Positions 17,541 through 26,351 of a stretch of DNA of 64,000 bases are shown piece by piece. Source of the DNA: Acetobacteraceae bacterium (GTDB lineage Bacteria > Pseudomonadota > Alphaproteobacteria > Acetobacterales > Acetobacteraceae); the NCBI GenBank assembly GCA_947475245.1, contig CANJLW010000021.1, positions 1 through 64,000 on the forward strand, read 5' to 3'. The notes beneath the pieces are model-generated. The model did not search any database, had not been told where the DNA came from, and saw only the letters and a list, made by a program, of their open reading frames with translations. Numbering within the stretch: position 1 is the stretch's first letter; each line of letters begins with the position of its first letter. Made by a program: the position numbers and the translations under genes.

Positions 17541-17566
17541 GGGTCGGTTCCCTCGGGAACCGACCC
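17541..17566 (+). terminator. Hairpin after small ORF, copy 3
   Basis: Perfect 12-bp arms GGGTCGGTTCCC / GGGAACCGACCC. The base that gives a T-G wobble in copies 1 and 2 is a T-A pair here, so pairing is preserved. The hairpin could also end the convergent LLM transcript from the other strand. Confidence 0.55.
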
Positions 17567-17586
17567 ACCCCCGGGTTGTTGTCTGC

Positions 17587-18549
17587 TCAGAGCTTCGACA
17601 ACACGCCGTCGCGGAAGCGGCGCATATTGTCGATCGTGCCGTCCAGCGACTGCGCCGACCCATAGCCGAACAAGCGCACATCGACCGCGCTGACTCCCAG
17701 TTCGGCCACAGCCTTGATGTCGGAGACCCAATCGGCGTCGGTGCCGGTGAACATCTCCGCCTCTCCGTCGATCTGGCCACGTGCTTTCACGCCCGGGCCG
17801 GACAGAACGCGCAGCGCCACCGCGATCTCCGCCGGGTTGCGTTCGGCCTTGGCGCAGAAGCCCTGGAACCGTCCCAGGCCCTTTTTGAACAGGCTGAGCG
17901 TGTTCATCGGGTGCTGAGGGTTGGTGCCGACGGGATACCAGCCATGGGCGTACTTGGCGGTACGCCGCAGCGCCGGGGCGCTTTCGCCGCCGACCCAGAT
18001 GGGAATCGGGTTCTGCACCGGCTTGGGCGTGAACACGACGTCGTCGAACTTGACGTATTTGCCGTTGAATTTCGGCGCGTCCGCGGTCCAAAGTTCCTGA
18101 CAGGCGGCCATCCATTCGTCGGTCACGTGGCCACGATCGTCGAACGGCGCGGCGCCGATCGCTTCGAATTCTTCCCGGCACCAGCCGACGCCGATGCCGA
18201 GGGTCAGACGGCCCTTGGACAGGTAGTCGATGGTGGACAGCAGCTTCGCCGTCAGCACCGCCGGACGATGCGGCACGACCATGACTGACAGAACAAAGCG
18301 CAATTTCTTGGTCAACGCCGCGATATAGGCCGTCGTCGCCAACTGTTCCAACCAGGCGGCGCTGGCTCCGGCGGGGAACTCTCCCGTTCCGGTATACGGA
18401 TACTTCGAATCAAGGTTCGCCGGAACCATGATGTGGTCGCTGATCGTTACATAGTCGAAGCCCAGAGCCTCGCCTTCCATAACGATGCGGGTCAGGCTGT
18501 CCGGCTCGATCAGCGGGCCGGACGTGGGAATGTTAAAGCCGATTTGCAT
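17587..18549 (-). CDS. LLM class F420-dependent oxidoreductase (TIGR03619-like)
   Basis: The 320-residue LLM protein starts MQIGFNIPTSGPLIEPDSL. It has the segments FDYVTISDHIMVPANLDSKYPY, VLSVMVVPHRPAVLTAK, KGRLTLGIGVGWCREEF and PIWVGGESAPALRR. These features match the F420-dependent LLM subgroup usually labelled TIGR03619. Start 18549 has AAAGGA upstream. It is a close paralogue of the next gene (18575) and of 22896, in a tandem arrangement with 25 bases between. The substrate is unknown; reduced F420 from the nearby cluster is the likely electron donor. Confidence 0.88.
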   Translation of the reverse strand: MQIGFNIPTSGPLIEPDSLTRIVMEGEALGFDYVTISDHIMVPANLDSKYPYTGTGEFPAGASAAWLEQLATTAYIAALTKKLRFVLSVMVVPHRPAVLTAKLLSTIDYLSKGRLTLGIGVGWCREEFEAIGAAPFDDRGHVTDEWMAACQELWTADAPKFNGKYVKFDDVVFTPKPVQNPIPIWVGGESAPALRRTAKYAHGWYPVGTNPQHPMNTLSLFKKGLGRFQGFCAKAERNPAEIAVALRVLSGPGVKARGQIDGEAEMFTGTDADWVSDIKAVAELGVSAVDVRLFGYGSAQSLDGTIDNMRRFRDGVLSKL

Positions 18550-18574
18550 GGCTGCGTCCTTTCGGTGCGGTTGA

Positions 18575-19528
18575 TCAGCGTACCTTGGCGGCGACGGTGT
18601 CGCGGAATTTGCGCATGTTATCGATCGTGGCGGACAGCGTCGGGCCGAACAGGCCGAAGTCGAACGACGTGACGCCGACATCCTGCAAGGACTTGATGTC
18701 GCCGATCCAATCTTCCGCCCCGCCGGTGAACAGCTTGCGCTGGCCGTCGACCGTGCCTTTCGGCTGAGCTTCCGGGTTGGACGACACGCGATACGCCAGG
18801 CCGACGGCCTTCGGGTCGCGTCCGGCTTTTTCCGTCATCGCGGCAAGCTTCGCCGCACCGGCCTTGAAGCGGTTCAGCGTGTCCATCGGAAATTGCGGGT
18901 TCGTACCGATGGGATACCAGGCGTCGCCGTATTTCGCGGTCCGGCGCATGGCGGGTCCGCTCTCGCCGCCGACCCAGATGGGAATCGGCTGCTGCACCGG
19001 CTTCGGCGGAAACAGCACGTCCTTGAACTGGACGTATTTGCCATCGAACTTTGGTTCGTCCGCGGTCCAGAGTTCCTTGCACACCATCATGAATTCATCG
19101 GTGACGGCGCCGCGTTCGGCAAACGGCGGCGCGCCGATGGCGATGAACTCTTCCTCGCACCAGCCGGCGCCGATGCCGAGGGTGATGCGGCCCTTGGACA
19201 GGAAGTCGAGCGTTGCCAGGATCTTTGCCGTCAACACGGCCGGACGATGCGGCACGACCATGACGGAGGTGACGATGCGCAGCTTGGACGTCGCGGCGGC
19301 GATGAAGGTCGCCGCGGTCAGTTGTTCAAGCCGAGCGGCGGCGGCGCCGGAGGGAAACTCCCCGGAGTCGGAATACGGATAGCGGGAGGCGATGGAGGTC
19401 GGGATCATCACGTGATCGCTGACGGTCACGTAGTCAAAGCCGAGCATCTCGGCTTCCTGGGCGATGCGGACGACGTCGTCGGGTCCGATCAAGGGGCCGC
19501 TGGTGGGTGCTCCGCAACCGATCTGCAT
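18575..19528 (-). CDS. LLM class F420-dependent oxidoreductase (TIGR03619-like)
   Basis: This 317-residue paralogue of the downstream gene starts MQIGCGAPTSGPLIGPDDV and has the same segments (YVTVSDHVMIPTSIASRYPY, VVPHRPAVLTAKILATLDFL, GIGAGWCEEEF, PIWVGGESGPAMRR). AGGAGGACACC precedes the ATG at 19528. It is transcribed in the same direction as 17587 and 19625, and the three may form one operon. The duplication suggests related but distinct substrates. Confidence 0.88.
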   Translation of the reverse strand: MQIGCGAPTSGPLIGPDDVVRIAQEAEMLGFDYVTVSDHVMIPTSIASRYPYSDSGEFPSGAAAARLEQLTAATFIAAATSKLRIVTSVMVVPHRPAVLTAKILATLDFLSKGRITLGIGAGWCEEEFIAIGAPPFAERGAVTDEFMMVCKELWTADEPKFDGKYVQFKDVLFPPKPVQQPIPIWVGGESGPAMRRTAKYGDAWYPIGTNPQFPMDTLNRFKAGAAKLAAMTEKAGRDPKAVGLAYRVSSNPEAQPKGTVDGQRKLFTGGAEDWIGDIKSLQDVGVTSFDFGLFGPTLSATIDNMRKFRDTVAAKVR

Positions 19529-19624
19529 GGTGTCCTCCTGTTGGTTTATCAGGAGTGATTAGCAGTTCGGCGGCGGTTTATCGAGATGCGGGCGCGTTCC
19601 GTCGCGCCCGCTTCGATTGTGTCG

Positions 19625-20659
19625 TTAGTCGGCGGCGGTGGCCAGTTCCGTGTTCCGGATTTGCGGCGCGATGTGCTGCATGAACAATTTCAGCGCGCGG
19701 GTGGAGAATTCGGCGGGCATCGGACCGGTGCGGAAGCGGACGATGACGCCGCCGATGCCGGTTTTCTCCAGATCGGTGAAGTCGCCCACCATGCTCTCCG
19801 GCGAACCGCACAGAACCGGAAGGCTTGGCTGAGCGTTCATCTTGGCGGCGCGCGCCTCGAACGCGGTGCTTTGGGCCGCGCGATAGGTCTGCATCTGGTG
19901 GAAATAGGGCAATCCAACCTCGTGCGCTTCCTGGTCCGTCGGGGCCAGGACGACGGTGCGCGCGACCCAGCACTGGGAAATCGCGTCCTCGATCTTATGG
20001 GCGGCGATGCCGGCTTCCTCGGCGGCCTTGCGGTAGACCGCGATATTGCGCGCGGCGCCCTTTGCGGTCGCGGCGGCCATGATGACCGGGCGGCCTTGGC
20101 GGGCCTGGGTTGCCAGAGAGGCTTCCGACGCGACGCTGCGCAGGATCGGGGGATGCGGCTTGGTAAAGGGCCGGGGCCGGAGCATCGGAATTTCGAAATT
20201 CCAGTATTTGCCGGCGTGCGTGACCTTTTCGTTGTTCCAGCATTGCAGCAGGATTTTCTCGATTTCCTCGAAGCGCTCCTGCGCGCTGTCCGGGTCGATT
20301 TCGTAACCGCTGTATTCGTGCGTGTTGACCAGGCTGCCGCGGCCGAGACCGACGATCAGACGACCCTTGCTGAGATTGTCGATCAGCGAAATCTGTTCGG
20401 CCATGCGCAGCGGGTGGTACAGCGACGTTTGCAGGACGCCGAAGCCGATTTTGATGCGGGTGGTCGCCATGGCCAGCGCGGCGGCGAATGTCGGGGGATC
20501 GACATAGACGCAGTTGCCGTCGAAATGGTGTTCGGCGAGGAAGACGGCATCCATGCCCTGATCCTCGGCGAGTTTGGCCTCGCGGATAGCCTCATCGATC
20601 ACTTGATCGTCAGCGGCCGGGTTGCGCGACTCGTGAAACAAAAAAACGCCGACTTTCAT
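19625..20659 (-). CDS. LLM class flavin-dependent oxidoreductase
   Basis: The 344-residue product is of the bacterial-luciferase alpha-chain type: MKVGVFLFHESRNPAADDQ, VFLAEHHFDGNCVYVDPP, GVLQTSLYHPLRMAEQI, KGRLIVGLGRGSLVNTHEYSGY. The AEHHF segment is characteristic of flavin-dependent LLM monooxygenases, which differs from the F420-type genes beside it. The start at 20659 has AGGAGAAGTGG upstream. The substrate is not recognisable. It may head the operon that includes the two F420-type paralogues downstream. Confidence 0.87.
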   Translation of the reverse strand: MKVGVFLFHESRNPAADDQVIDEAIREAKLAEDQGMDAVFLAEHHFDGNCVYVDPPTFAAALAMATTRIKIGFGVLQTSLYHPLRMAEQISLIDNLSKGRLIVGLGRGSLVNTHEYSGYEIDPDSAQERFEEIEKILLQCWNNEKVTHAGKYWNFEIPMLRPRPFTKPHPPILRSVASEASLATQARQGRPVIMAAATAKGAARNIAVYRKAAEEAGIAAHKIEDAISQCWVARTVVLAPTDQEAHEVGLPYFHQMQTYRAAQSTAFEARAAKMNAQPSLPVLCGSPESMVGDFTDLEKTGIGGVIVRFRTGPMPAEFSTRALKLFMQHIAPQIRNTELATAAD

Positions 20660-20814
20660 CCACTTCTCCTGAAGTCATTGATTCGATAGGATGTGTGACC
20701 GATGCGCCGCGGCAGGGTTCCCGAACCTGTCTGAGCCGCGACGGCGGCTAATGACTGGCGGCTTATGCGCCGCCTGATGGATCACGCGCGGTCGCATTCT
20801 TACAGGACAACCCT

Positions 20815-21832
20815 TAGGTTGTCGCCTTGGTTTTTGGAATTGTCGCCGCAAAGCCGGACTTTCCCCTACCGGATGGATCTTCGATCGAGGGGGCCAGCCT
20901 GGCGGACGGGCTATTTCCGATGAGCGAGCATGAATGAGTGCGTTCGCACGTGGTTCGTCAAGCCATGGACCGCAGCCTAAGCCAGCAGGAAGACGCCTAA
21001 CGTCTCGGCATCGGTGTTCGCCAGCTCAAACGGCTGGTGCAGGCGTGGATGGGAGATGGTGCGGTGAGTCTAATATAGCAGCAAAGCTGCCGAGTCGCGG
21101 CGCTTCACACTGAGGAATACGTGGATTTCAGGCCGACCCTAGCGTCGGAGATGCTACTGGAACCGGACGGTATCCCGGCCTCCCGCGTGACGGTCCGGCA
21201 AAAGCAGGTCGGTGCCGGACGATGGAAGCTGAAGCGGCGGCGTGCGAGGCGGGTGTTTCAGGCGCAGGAACGGCGGCCTCGGCACAGCGAGTTGGTGCAG
21301 CGCGATGGTAGCCCGCTGCTTGGTTTGAGGCTCGCGGCTCGCGTTGCACGCTGATCCTGTTCATCGACGATGCGACGAGCCGACTGATGGCATTGCGCTT
21401 CGTCCCGGCAGAGATGACGTCGGCGCATCAGGAGGCACGGCGCGGTTGTGTTCTGATGCACCATTCGCGGTTGGGTTCTGTCCGGATCGGCATAACATTT
21501 TCCGCGCTAACGCGAAGGAAGCGGAGAACGGCGACGGCAAGAACGAGTTAGGCCGGATCATCGAACGGCCCGCTATTGCACCGGCCCAGGCCGGGACACT
21601 GCGAGCAAAGGGGCGGGTCGAGCGATCGAACCAGACCTTGCAGGATCGGCGAGTGAAAGAAAGGCGAACGCATTCACGGCATCATTTATTGCGATCTGGA
21701 ACAGACGCTTCGCGGCCCCACGGCGCGATGCCAAACCCGCGGTCCGTCCATGAACGGACACAACGGCCGCCTCAACGATTGACTACCGACGTCGAAATGG
21801 GGAGCGTGGTGTGTCCACGCCTCAGGTATTGA
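20815..21832 (+). pseudogene. Decayed ISNCY-type transposase and left end
   Basis: Fragments of a DDE transposase lie in different frames: an N-terminal piece with early stops from about 20922 (MSEHE, then RQLKRLVQAW), DFRPTLASEMLLEPDG (from 21124), LILFIDDATSRLMALRF (about 21350-21400), and FCPDRHNIFRANAKEAENG then AKGRVERSNQTLQDR (about 21470-21650). The order and motifs match the ISNCY group as I remember it. Several frameshifts and stops make it inactive. Upstream, TTGTCGCC repeats at about 20820-20860 look like the left terminal region. I see no clear right end, so it is probably truncated. Confidence 0.75.
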
Positions 21833-21888
21833 GGTCTTCCAGACTAGGCCATGCATGTGCACAATTATAAATCAAGGAGAGCTGCGCC

Positions 21889-22221
21889 GTGATCGTGTTG
21901 CTTCGAATAATATCTTGGTTACTCGGTGGGTACGCAGTGATTTATTTTGTCTCGGCACTTGGAGTGTTCCCGAGGGGAACTCATTTTTTACTATCAATAC
22001 CTCCCACTTGGGCGGAGGCAAATCTTTTCAGCATCATCGGCGCAAGCCTTGCTGCCGCCTTCGCGGCGTCAGTTCTCAGTCACCTTGAGAAGATCACGGC
22101 ACACCTAATCGCGGATCACACTCCGCGGAGGATCGATAGTGACACTGCAATGGCGTCGCCTATGGCGACGGTATCTACGACAGGCGCAACAGGACGGAAG
22201 GAGCCAAGGTTGGATAGCTAA
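21889..22221 (+). CDS. Small predicted membrane protein
   Basis: The 110-residue product starts at a GTG with AAGGAG nine bases upstream. Two hydrophobic helices are visible (LLRIISWLLGGYAVIYFVSAL and FSIIGASLAAAFAASVL), followed by a polar tail. No family is recognised. It sits between two insertion-sequence remnants in visibly AT-richer DNA, so it may be a foreign cargo gene. Confidence 0.5.
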   Translation: MIVLLRIISWLLGGYAVIYFVSALGVFPRGTHFLLSIPPTWAEANLFSIIGASLAAAFAASVLSHLEKITAHLIADHTPRRIDSDTAMASPMATVSTTGATGRKEPRLDS

Positions 22222-22341
22222 CACGCCGTACTCACGGCGTATTTGGGATTCCCTCGCGGGTATCTGGTATTGAACCGAGAATGGTCAGAGATTGGGTGTC
22301 GGAACGATCTCACCAGCGGCACTATCCGACCAACACCCATT

Positions 22342-22820
22342 ATGTCCGAAGATGCACCTCTGCGGTTCGGTTTTCCATCTGTCGGACGAAAGCAAGTGAC
22401 CGCTGCCTTCGGTGGCGGACGCATCACCTCCGACGACGGTGTGCTGCTGTTGCCCGTGGCCGAACGTAGTCTGGGAATCGGAAAGTCCCTTGCCGGGTTG
22501 ATCGCCGATCCGCTGCTGGTGACCGACAGTGTTGGCGACATTCTACGTTTGCGCAGGCTTGCCATTGTCTATGGCGATGCCGACGACCTCTATCAATTGC
22601 GCGCCAATTCCGGCCACAAGTTGGCCTGCGGATATCTGTCCGACAGCGGACGCGATCCGTGCTCGCAGCTGGCCATATCGCGCTGGGAGGGCCATTACGG
22701 ACGTATCGAGTTGATGGCGTCGTGCGAGGCCAACGTTGTCTTTTGCATCCTGGGACTTCCGGGCAATGCCGCATTGGACCGTCTTGTTGAACCGGTCGCC
22801 GACGATGCACGACACGATCC
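22342..22820 (+). pseudogene. Internally deleted IS1380-family transposase
   Basis: The N-terminal part is intact: LRFGFPSVGRKQVTAAFGGGR, then TSDDGVLLLPVAERSLGI and DSGRDPCSQ. After SRW the sequence jumps to EGHYGRIELMASCEANVVF, then LPGNAALDRLVEPVADDAR. In a complete IS1380 transposase these are separated by a long stretch including the first catalytic Asp region, so the middle is deleted. The C-terminal part is also missing. The copy cannot be active. It borders the start of the F420 cluster. Confidence 0.8.
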
Positions 22821-22895
22821 GATGTCGGCATTTGCACCCCGCCCCCCAATCCCCCACCATACAGTCCGGCGGAACAAGAACGGGGATGCGACAGG

Positions 22896-23849
22896 GTGGA
22901 ATTCGGCCTACATATCGGCACGCGCGGCTGCCTTGTAACGCGGGACAATATGATCCGCCTCGCGACATCGGCAGAGGCGCAGGGCTACGGCACCATCGGC
23001 GTTGCCGATCATCTGATCGTGCCGACCCGGACCGACGTCCGATACCCCTATACCGAATCAGGCATCTGGCCGGGCGCGCCGAGTGGGGAGTGCCTGGACG
23101 CGATTGCGACACTCGCCTTCCTGGCGGGCTGCACGCAGCGAATCAGGTTGCTGACGTCGGTCGTTGTCGTGCCGCATCGCCCGGCGATCCTGACGGCGAA
23201 GCTGTATCTGACCGCCGATGTGCTGTCCGGCGGGCGCGTGATCGCCGGCATCGGCACGGGCTGGATGAAGGAAGAATTTGCCGCCCTGGAAGCGCCGGCT
23301 TTCGCGGATCGCGGCGCGGTGACCGATGAATACCTGCAGGCCTGGTTGAAACTGTGGACGGAGGACCGCCCGGCCATGGCCGGCGCCCACGTCAACTTCG
23401 ACGCCGTCGTCTTCGAGCCGAAGCCCGTCGCTCGGCCGCATCCGCCGATCTGGGTGGGTGGGGAAAGCGCTCCGGCCCTGCGCCGCGCGGTCAAATATGG
23501 CGACGCCTGGTATCCGGTGTCGAACAATGCGCAAATCCTGCTCGACACCCCGGCCAAGCTGCGGGCCGGCATCGAACGCCTGCATCGTGCGGCAGAAAAG
23601 GCTGGGCGCGACCCAGGCTCGATCGATATTGCTTATGTCTGGTTCAAGCCGCCATCATGGGACATGGTGCGAACGGCGGATGGCGGACGACAAATGTTCA
23701 CCGGCGGACGCGACGCCATGCTGGAAGACGCCGCCGCCTTCGCCGCCGTTGGCGTCAGGCACATGATCGTCTACCAGCAACAGCCGACGATCGAGCAGAC
23801 TTTGGATATCCAGCAACGCTTTGCGGAAGATGTGGTGCAATCGCGATGA
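22896..23849 (+). CDS. LLM class F420-dependent oxidoreductase (TIGR03619-like)
   Basis: The 317-residue product has a GTG start (MEFGLHIGTRGCLVTRDN) and the same segments as the paralogues at 17587 and 18575 (VADHLIVPTRTDVRYPY, VVVVPHRPAILTAKLY, GIGTGWMKEEF, PPIWVGGESAPALRR). Its stop overlaps the fbiC start (ATGATGA), so it is translationally coupled to F420 synthesis. This is strong context for F420 use. The substrate is unknown. The ribosome binding site is weak, and the start region lies directly after the IS1380 remnant. Confidence 0.88.
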   Translation: MEFGLHIGTRGCLVTRDNMIRLATSAEAQGYGTIGVADHLIVPTRTDVRYPYTESGIWPGAPSGECLDAIATLAFLAGCTQRIRLLTSVVVVPHRPAILTAKLYLTADVLSGGRVIAGIGTGWMKEEFAALEAPAFADRGAVTDEYLQAWLKLWTEDRPAMAGAHVNFDAVVFEPKPVARPHPPIWVGGESAPALRRAVKYGDAWYPVSNNAQILLDTPAKLRAGIERLHRAAEKAGRDPGSIDIAYVWFKPPSWDMVRTADGGRQMFTGGRDAMLEDAAAFAAVGVRHMIVYQQQPTIEQTLDIQQRFAEDVVQSR

Positions 23850-26200
23850 TGACAGACCGGACCTGGCTGGAAACAGCTTCGCTCGAAGACCTGATGTCCA
23901 AGGCGGCCTCGCTGCGCGATGCCCAGTACGGGCGGATCGTGACCTATTCGCGCAAGGTGTTCATCCCGCTGACCAAGCTGTGTCGGGACGTGTGCCATTA
24001 CTGCACCTTCGCCGAACGCCCGCGCGCCGGGCACGCGGCCTATCTGTCGCGCGACGAAGTCCTGGCGATCGCCCGCGCCGGTCAGGCGGCCGGCTGCACG
24101 GAAGCGCTGTTCACCCTGGGTGACAAGCCGGAACTGCGCTACCGCGCCGCGCGCGAAGCGTTGGAAGCTCTCGGGCACCCAACGACCATCTCCTACCTCA
24201 AGGAGATGTGCGCCGCCGTGCTGAAGGAAACCACGCTGCTGCCGCACGTGAACCCAGGCGTAATGACGCGGGAGGAAATCGCGTCGCTGCGCACCGTGTC
24301 GGCCAGCCAGGGCCTGATGCTGGAATCCACCGCCGAAAGCCTGACGCAGCCCGGCGGTGTGCATTACGGCTCCCCCGACAAGCTGCCGGCGGCGCGTCTG
24401 GAAACGATCCGTCTGGCGGGGGAACTGGCGGTTCCCTTCACCACCGGCATTCTGATCGGCATCGGGGAAACCCGCGCCGAACGGGTGGACGCCTTATTGG
24501 CGATCCGCGACCTGCATGCGCGCTACGGGCACATCCAGGAAGTGATCGTGCAGAATTTCCGCGCCAAGCCCGACACCAAATGGGCCGACGCGGACGAGCC
24601 CGACCTGCAGGACCTGCTGTGGACGATCGCCGTCGCGCGTCTGGTGCTGCCGATGGATATGCACGTGCAGGCGCCGCCGAACCTGTCTCCCGGTGTTTAT
24701 CAGCGCCTGATCGGCGCGGGGATCGACGATTGGGGCGGCGTTTCGCCGGTCACGCCGGATCACGTGAACCCGGAAGCGCCCTGGCCGCATCTGGACGAAC
24801 TGGCCGAACGGACGGCGGAAACGGGCAAGGTCCTGGTCCCGCGCCTGCCGGTTTATCCCGACTGGATCGCCCGCGCGGATCGGTGGATGCACCCGCCGAT
24901 CGCGACCAAGGTCCGGCAGGCGGCCGATGCCGAGGGCCTCGCCCGCGACGACGATTGGGCGCCCGGCCTGACCTTCGCGCCCAAGCCGAGCGTGTCGCGG
25001 CTGTCGTCGGTCGATCCGATCGTCGATCGCGCGGTAAAGCGCGCCCGCGATGGAGAGCGGTTGGAGGAGGCGGAGATCGTGCGCCTGTTCGCGGCCCGCG
25101 ACGTGGACTACGACTTTGTCACGACATCCGCCGACGAGCTGCGCGCCGCGGTCAGTGGCGAGACGATCCGCTATGTCGTCAACCGGAACATCAACTACAC
25201 CAACATCTGCTACTACAAGTGCAAGTTCTGCGCATTTTCAAAGGGTAAGAAGCACGAAGCCCTGCGCGGCGCGCCCTATGACCTGGAAATGGGAGAGATC
25301 GTGCGCCGTTCCCAGGAAGCCTGGGACCGCGGCGCGACCGAAGTGTGCCTGCAAGGCGGCATTCACCCGGACTACACCGGCCAGACCTATATCGGCATCT
25401 GCGAGGCCATTAAGGCGGCGATCCCGGACATGCATATTCACGCCTTCTCGCCACTGGAAATCTTCCAGGGCGCGGCGACGCTGGGGATCAGTCTGCGCGA
25501 TTTCCTGTCCCGGCTGAAGGATGCCGGCCTGGGTACTCTGCCGGGCACGGCGGCGGAAATTCTGGACGACGAGGTGCGCGCGATCATCTGCCCCGACAAG
25601 ATCAACACCGCGCAATGGGTAGAGGTCATCGGCACAGCGCACGAACTCGGGCTGCGCACGACCTCCACGATCATGTACGGCCACGTGGAATCGCCGCAGA
25701 ACTGGGCGCGCCATCTGCTGGTGCTGCGGGATTTGCAGGCGCGGACGGGTGGAATCACTGAATTCGTGCCCCTGCCCTTCGTCCACATGGAAGCGCCGAT
25801 GTATCTGCGCGGCCTGTCGCGCAAAGGCCCGACCTTGCGTGAGGCAATCCTGATGCATGCGGTTTCCCGTCTGACGCTGCACCCGTTGATCCAGAACATC
25901 CAGACCTCCTGGGTGAAAATGGGTCCCAAGGGCGCGGCGATGTGTCTGAACGCGGGTGCCAACGACATGGGCGGCACGCTGATGAACGAAAGCATTTCCC
26001 GCGCCGCCGGCACCGAACACGGTCAGGAATTCCCGCCCGAAGCGATGGAGGCGTTGATCGGCTCCATCGGACGCACCGCCGTGCAGCGCTCCACCGCCTA
26101 TGGCGGCGTGTCCAACGAACGGCGCGTGCTGTCGTTCGACGCCCCGGAACTGGCCCCGGTGATCCAGACCCCGCCGCGCAAGGCGATGGCGGCGGAATAG
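23846..26200 (+). CDS. fbiC: Fused CofG-CofH, 7,8-didemethyl-8-hydroxy-5-deazariboflavin (FO) synthase
   Basis: FbiC makes FO, the chromophore of coenzyme F420, from tyrosine and a flavin-pathway uracil with two radical-SAM domains. The 784-residue protein has the CofG half first, with C46-x3-C50-x2-C53 (CRDVCHYC). The CofH half follows, with C455-x3-C459-x2-C462 (CYYKCKFC) and GGIHPDYTGQTYI. Fused forms are known from actinobacteria; archaea and many others have split genes. The start is the ATG at 23846, overlapping the LLM gene stop. The longer upstream frame is a shadow of that gene. Confidence 0.96.
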   Translation: MMTDRTWLETASLEDLMSKAASLRDAQYGRIVTYSRKVFIPLTKLCRDVCHYCTFAERPRAGHAAYLSRDEVLAIARAGQAAGCTEALFTLGDKPELRYRAAREALEALGHPTTISYLKEMCAAVLKETTLLPHVNPGVMTREEIASLRTVSASQGLMLESTAESLTQPGGVHYGSPDKLPAARLETIRLAGELAVPFTTGILIGIGETRAERVDALLAIRDLHARYGHIQEVIVQNFRAKPDTKWADADEPDLQDLLWTIAVARLVLPMDMHVQAPPNLSPGVYQRLIGAGIDDWGGVSPVTPDHVNPEAPWPHLDELAERTAETGKVLVPRLPVYPDWIARADRWMHPPIATKVRQAADAEGLARDDDWAPGLTFAPKPSVSRLSSVDPIVDRAVKRARDGERLEEAEIVRLFAARDVDYDFVTTSADELRAAVSGETIRYVVNRNINYTNICYYKCKFCAFSKGKKHEALRGAPYDLEMGEIVRRSQEAWDRGATEVCLQGGIHPDYTGQTYIGICEAIKAAIPDMHIHAFSPLEIFQGAATLGISLRDFLSRLKDAGLGTLPGTAAEILDDEVRAIICPDKINTAQWVEVIGTAHELGLRTTSTIMYGHVESPQNWARHLLVLRDLQARTGGITEFVPLPFVHMEAPMYLRGLSRKGPTLREAILMHAVSRLTLHPLIQNIQTSWVKMGPKGAAMCLNAGANDMGGTLMNESISRAAGTEHGQEFPPEAMEALIGSIGRTAVQRSTAYGGVSNERRVLSFDAPELAPVIQTPPRKAMAAE

Positions 26201-26206
26201 GAGTTT

Positions 26207-26220
26207 GCTCCACGTGGAGC
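26207..26220. promoter_or_regulatory. Perfect 14-bp palindrome with CACGTG core, possible parS-like site
   Basis: GCTCCACGTGGAGC lies 7 bases after the fbiC stop. ParB sites in bacteria have a CACGTG-like core inside a 16-bp palindrome (consensus TGTTTCACGTGAAACA), and this site matches 11 of 16 positions. A near copy (GCTTCACGTGGAGC) is at 29194-29207 inside cofD. parAB lies 4.4 kb downstream. A weak terminator is the alternative. Confidence 0.35.
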
Positions 26221-26351
26221 GCGCTTCAGGTTGGACTTGCGGATGGTCATATTTCCGGGCAAACACCGGCTTACGCTGCCGTGGATGCTTTATGCAAAGT
26301 CCTACCTGTCGTAGGGCCCCGTTGCGGGCCCCGCTGCTTTAAGGTCGACCG

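Larger units (their letters stand above)
16820..17580 (+). repeat. Three tandem copies of a 251-bp unit, each with hairpin, small ORF and second hairpin
   Basis: Matching points recur at exactly 251 bases: the small-ORF start codons are at 16947, 17198 and 17449, and the upstream inverted repeats begin at 16901, 17152 and 17403. Each unit contains, in order, a short CCACCC/GGGTGG palindrome, a conserved AT-richer stretch, a 29-base hairpin, a GGAGG ribosome binding site, a 28-29 codon ORF and a 26-base hairpin. Copies differ by scattered substitutions; the third ORF is one codon shorter. The layout resembles tandem type I toxin loci (ldr, ibs). The array lies between a nitronate monooxygenase gene and an LLM gene. 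Confidence 0.9.

Noticed and set aside
16878-17568. Pro/Arg/His-rich open frames of about 60-120 codons on the minus strand across the tandem repeats
   Set aside because: The repeat period (251) is not a multiple of three, so the frames change from copy to copy. The composition is typical of antisense frames in GC-rich DNA and no ribosome site precedes them. An antisense RNA from this strand remains possible.
26270-26340. GGGCCC...GGGCCC hairpin before the EIIA gene as a terminator
   Set aside because: The stem is only about 6 bp with no T run, and GGGCCC is self-complementary, so chance is likely.
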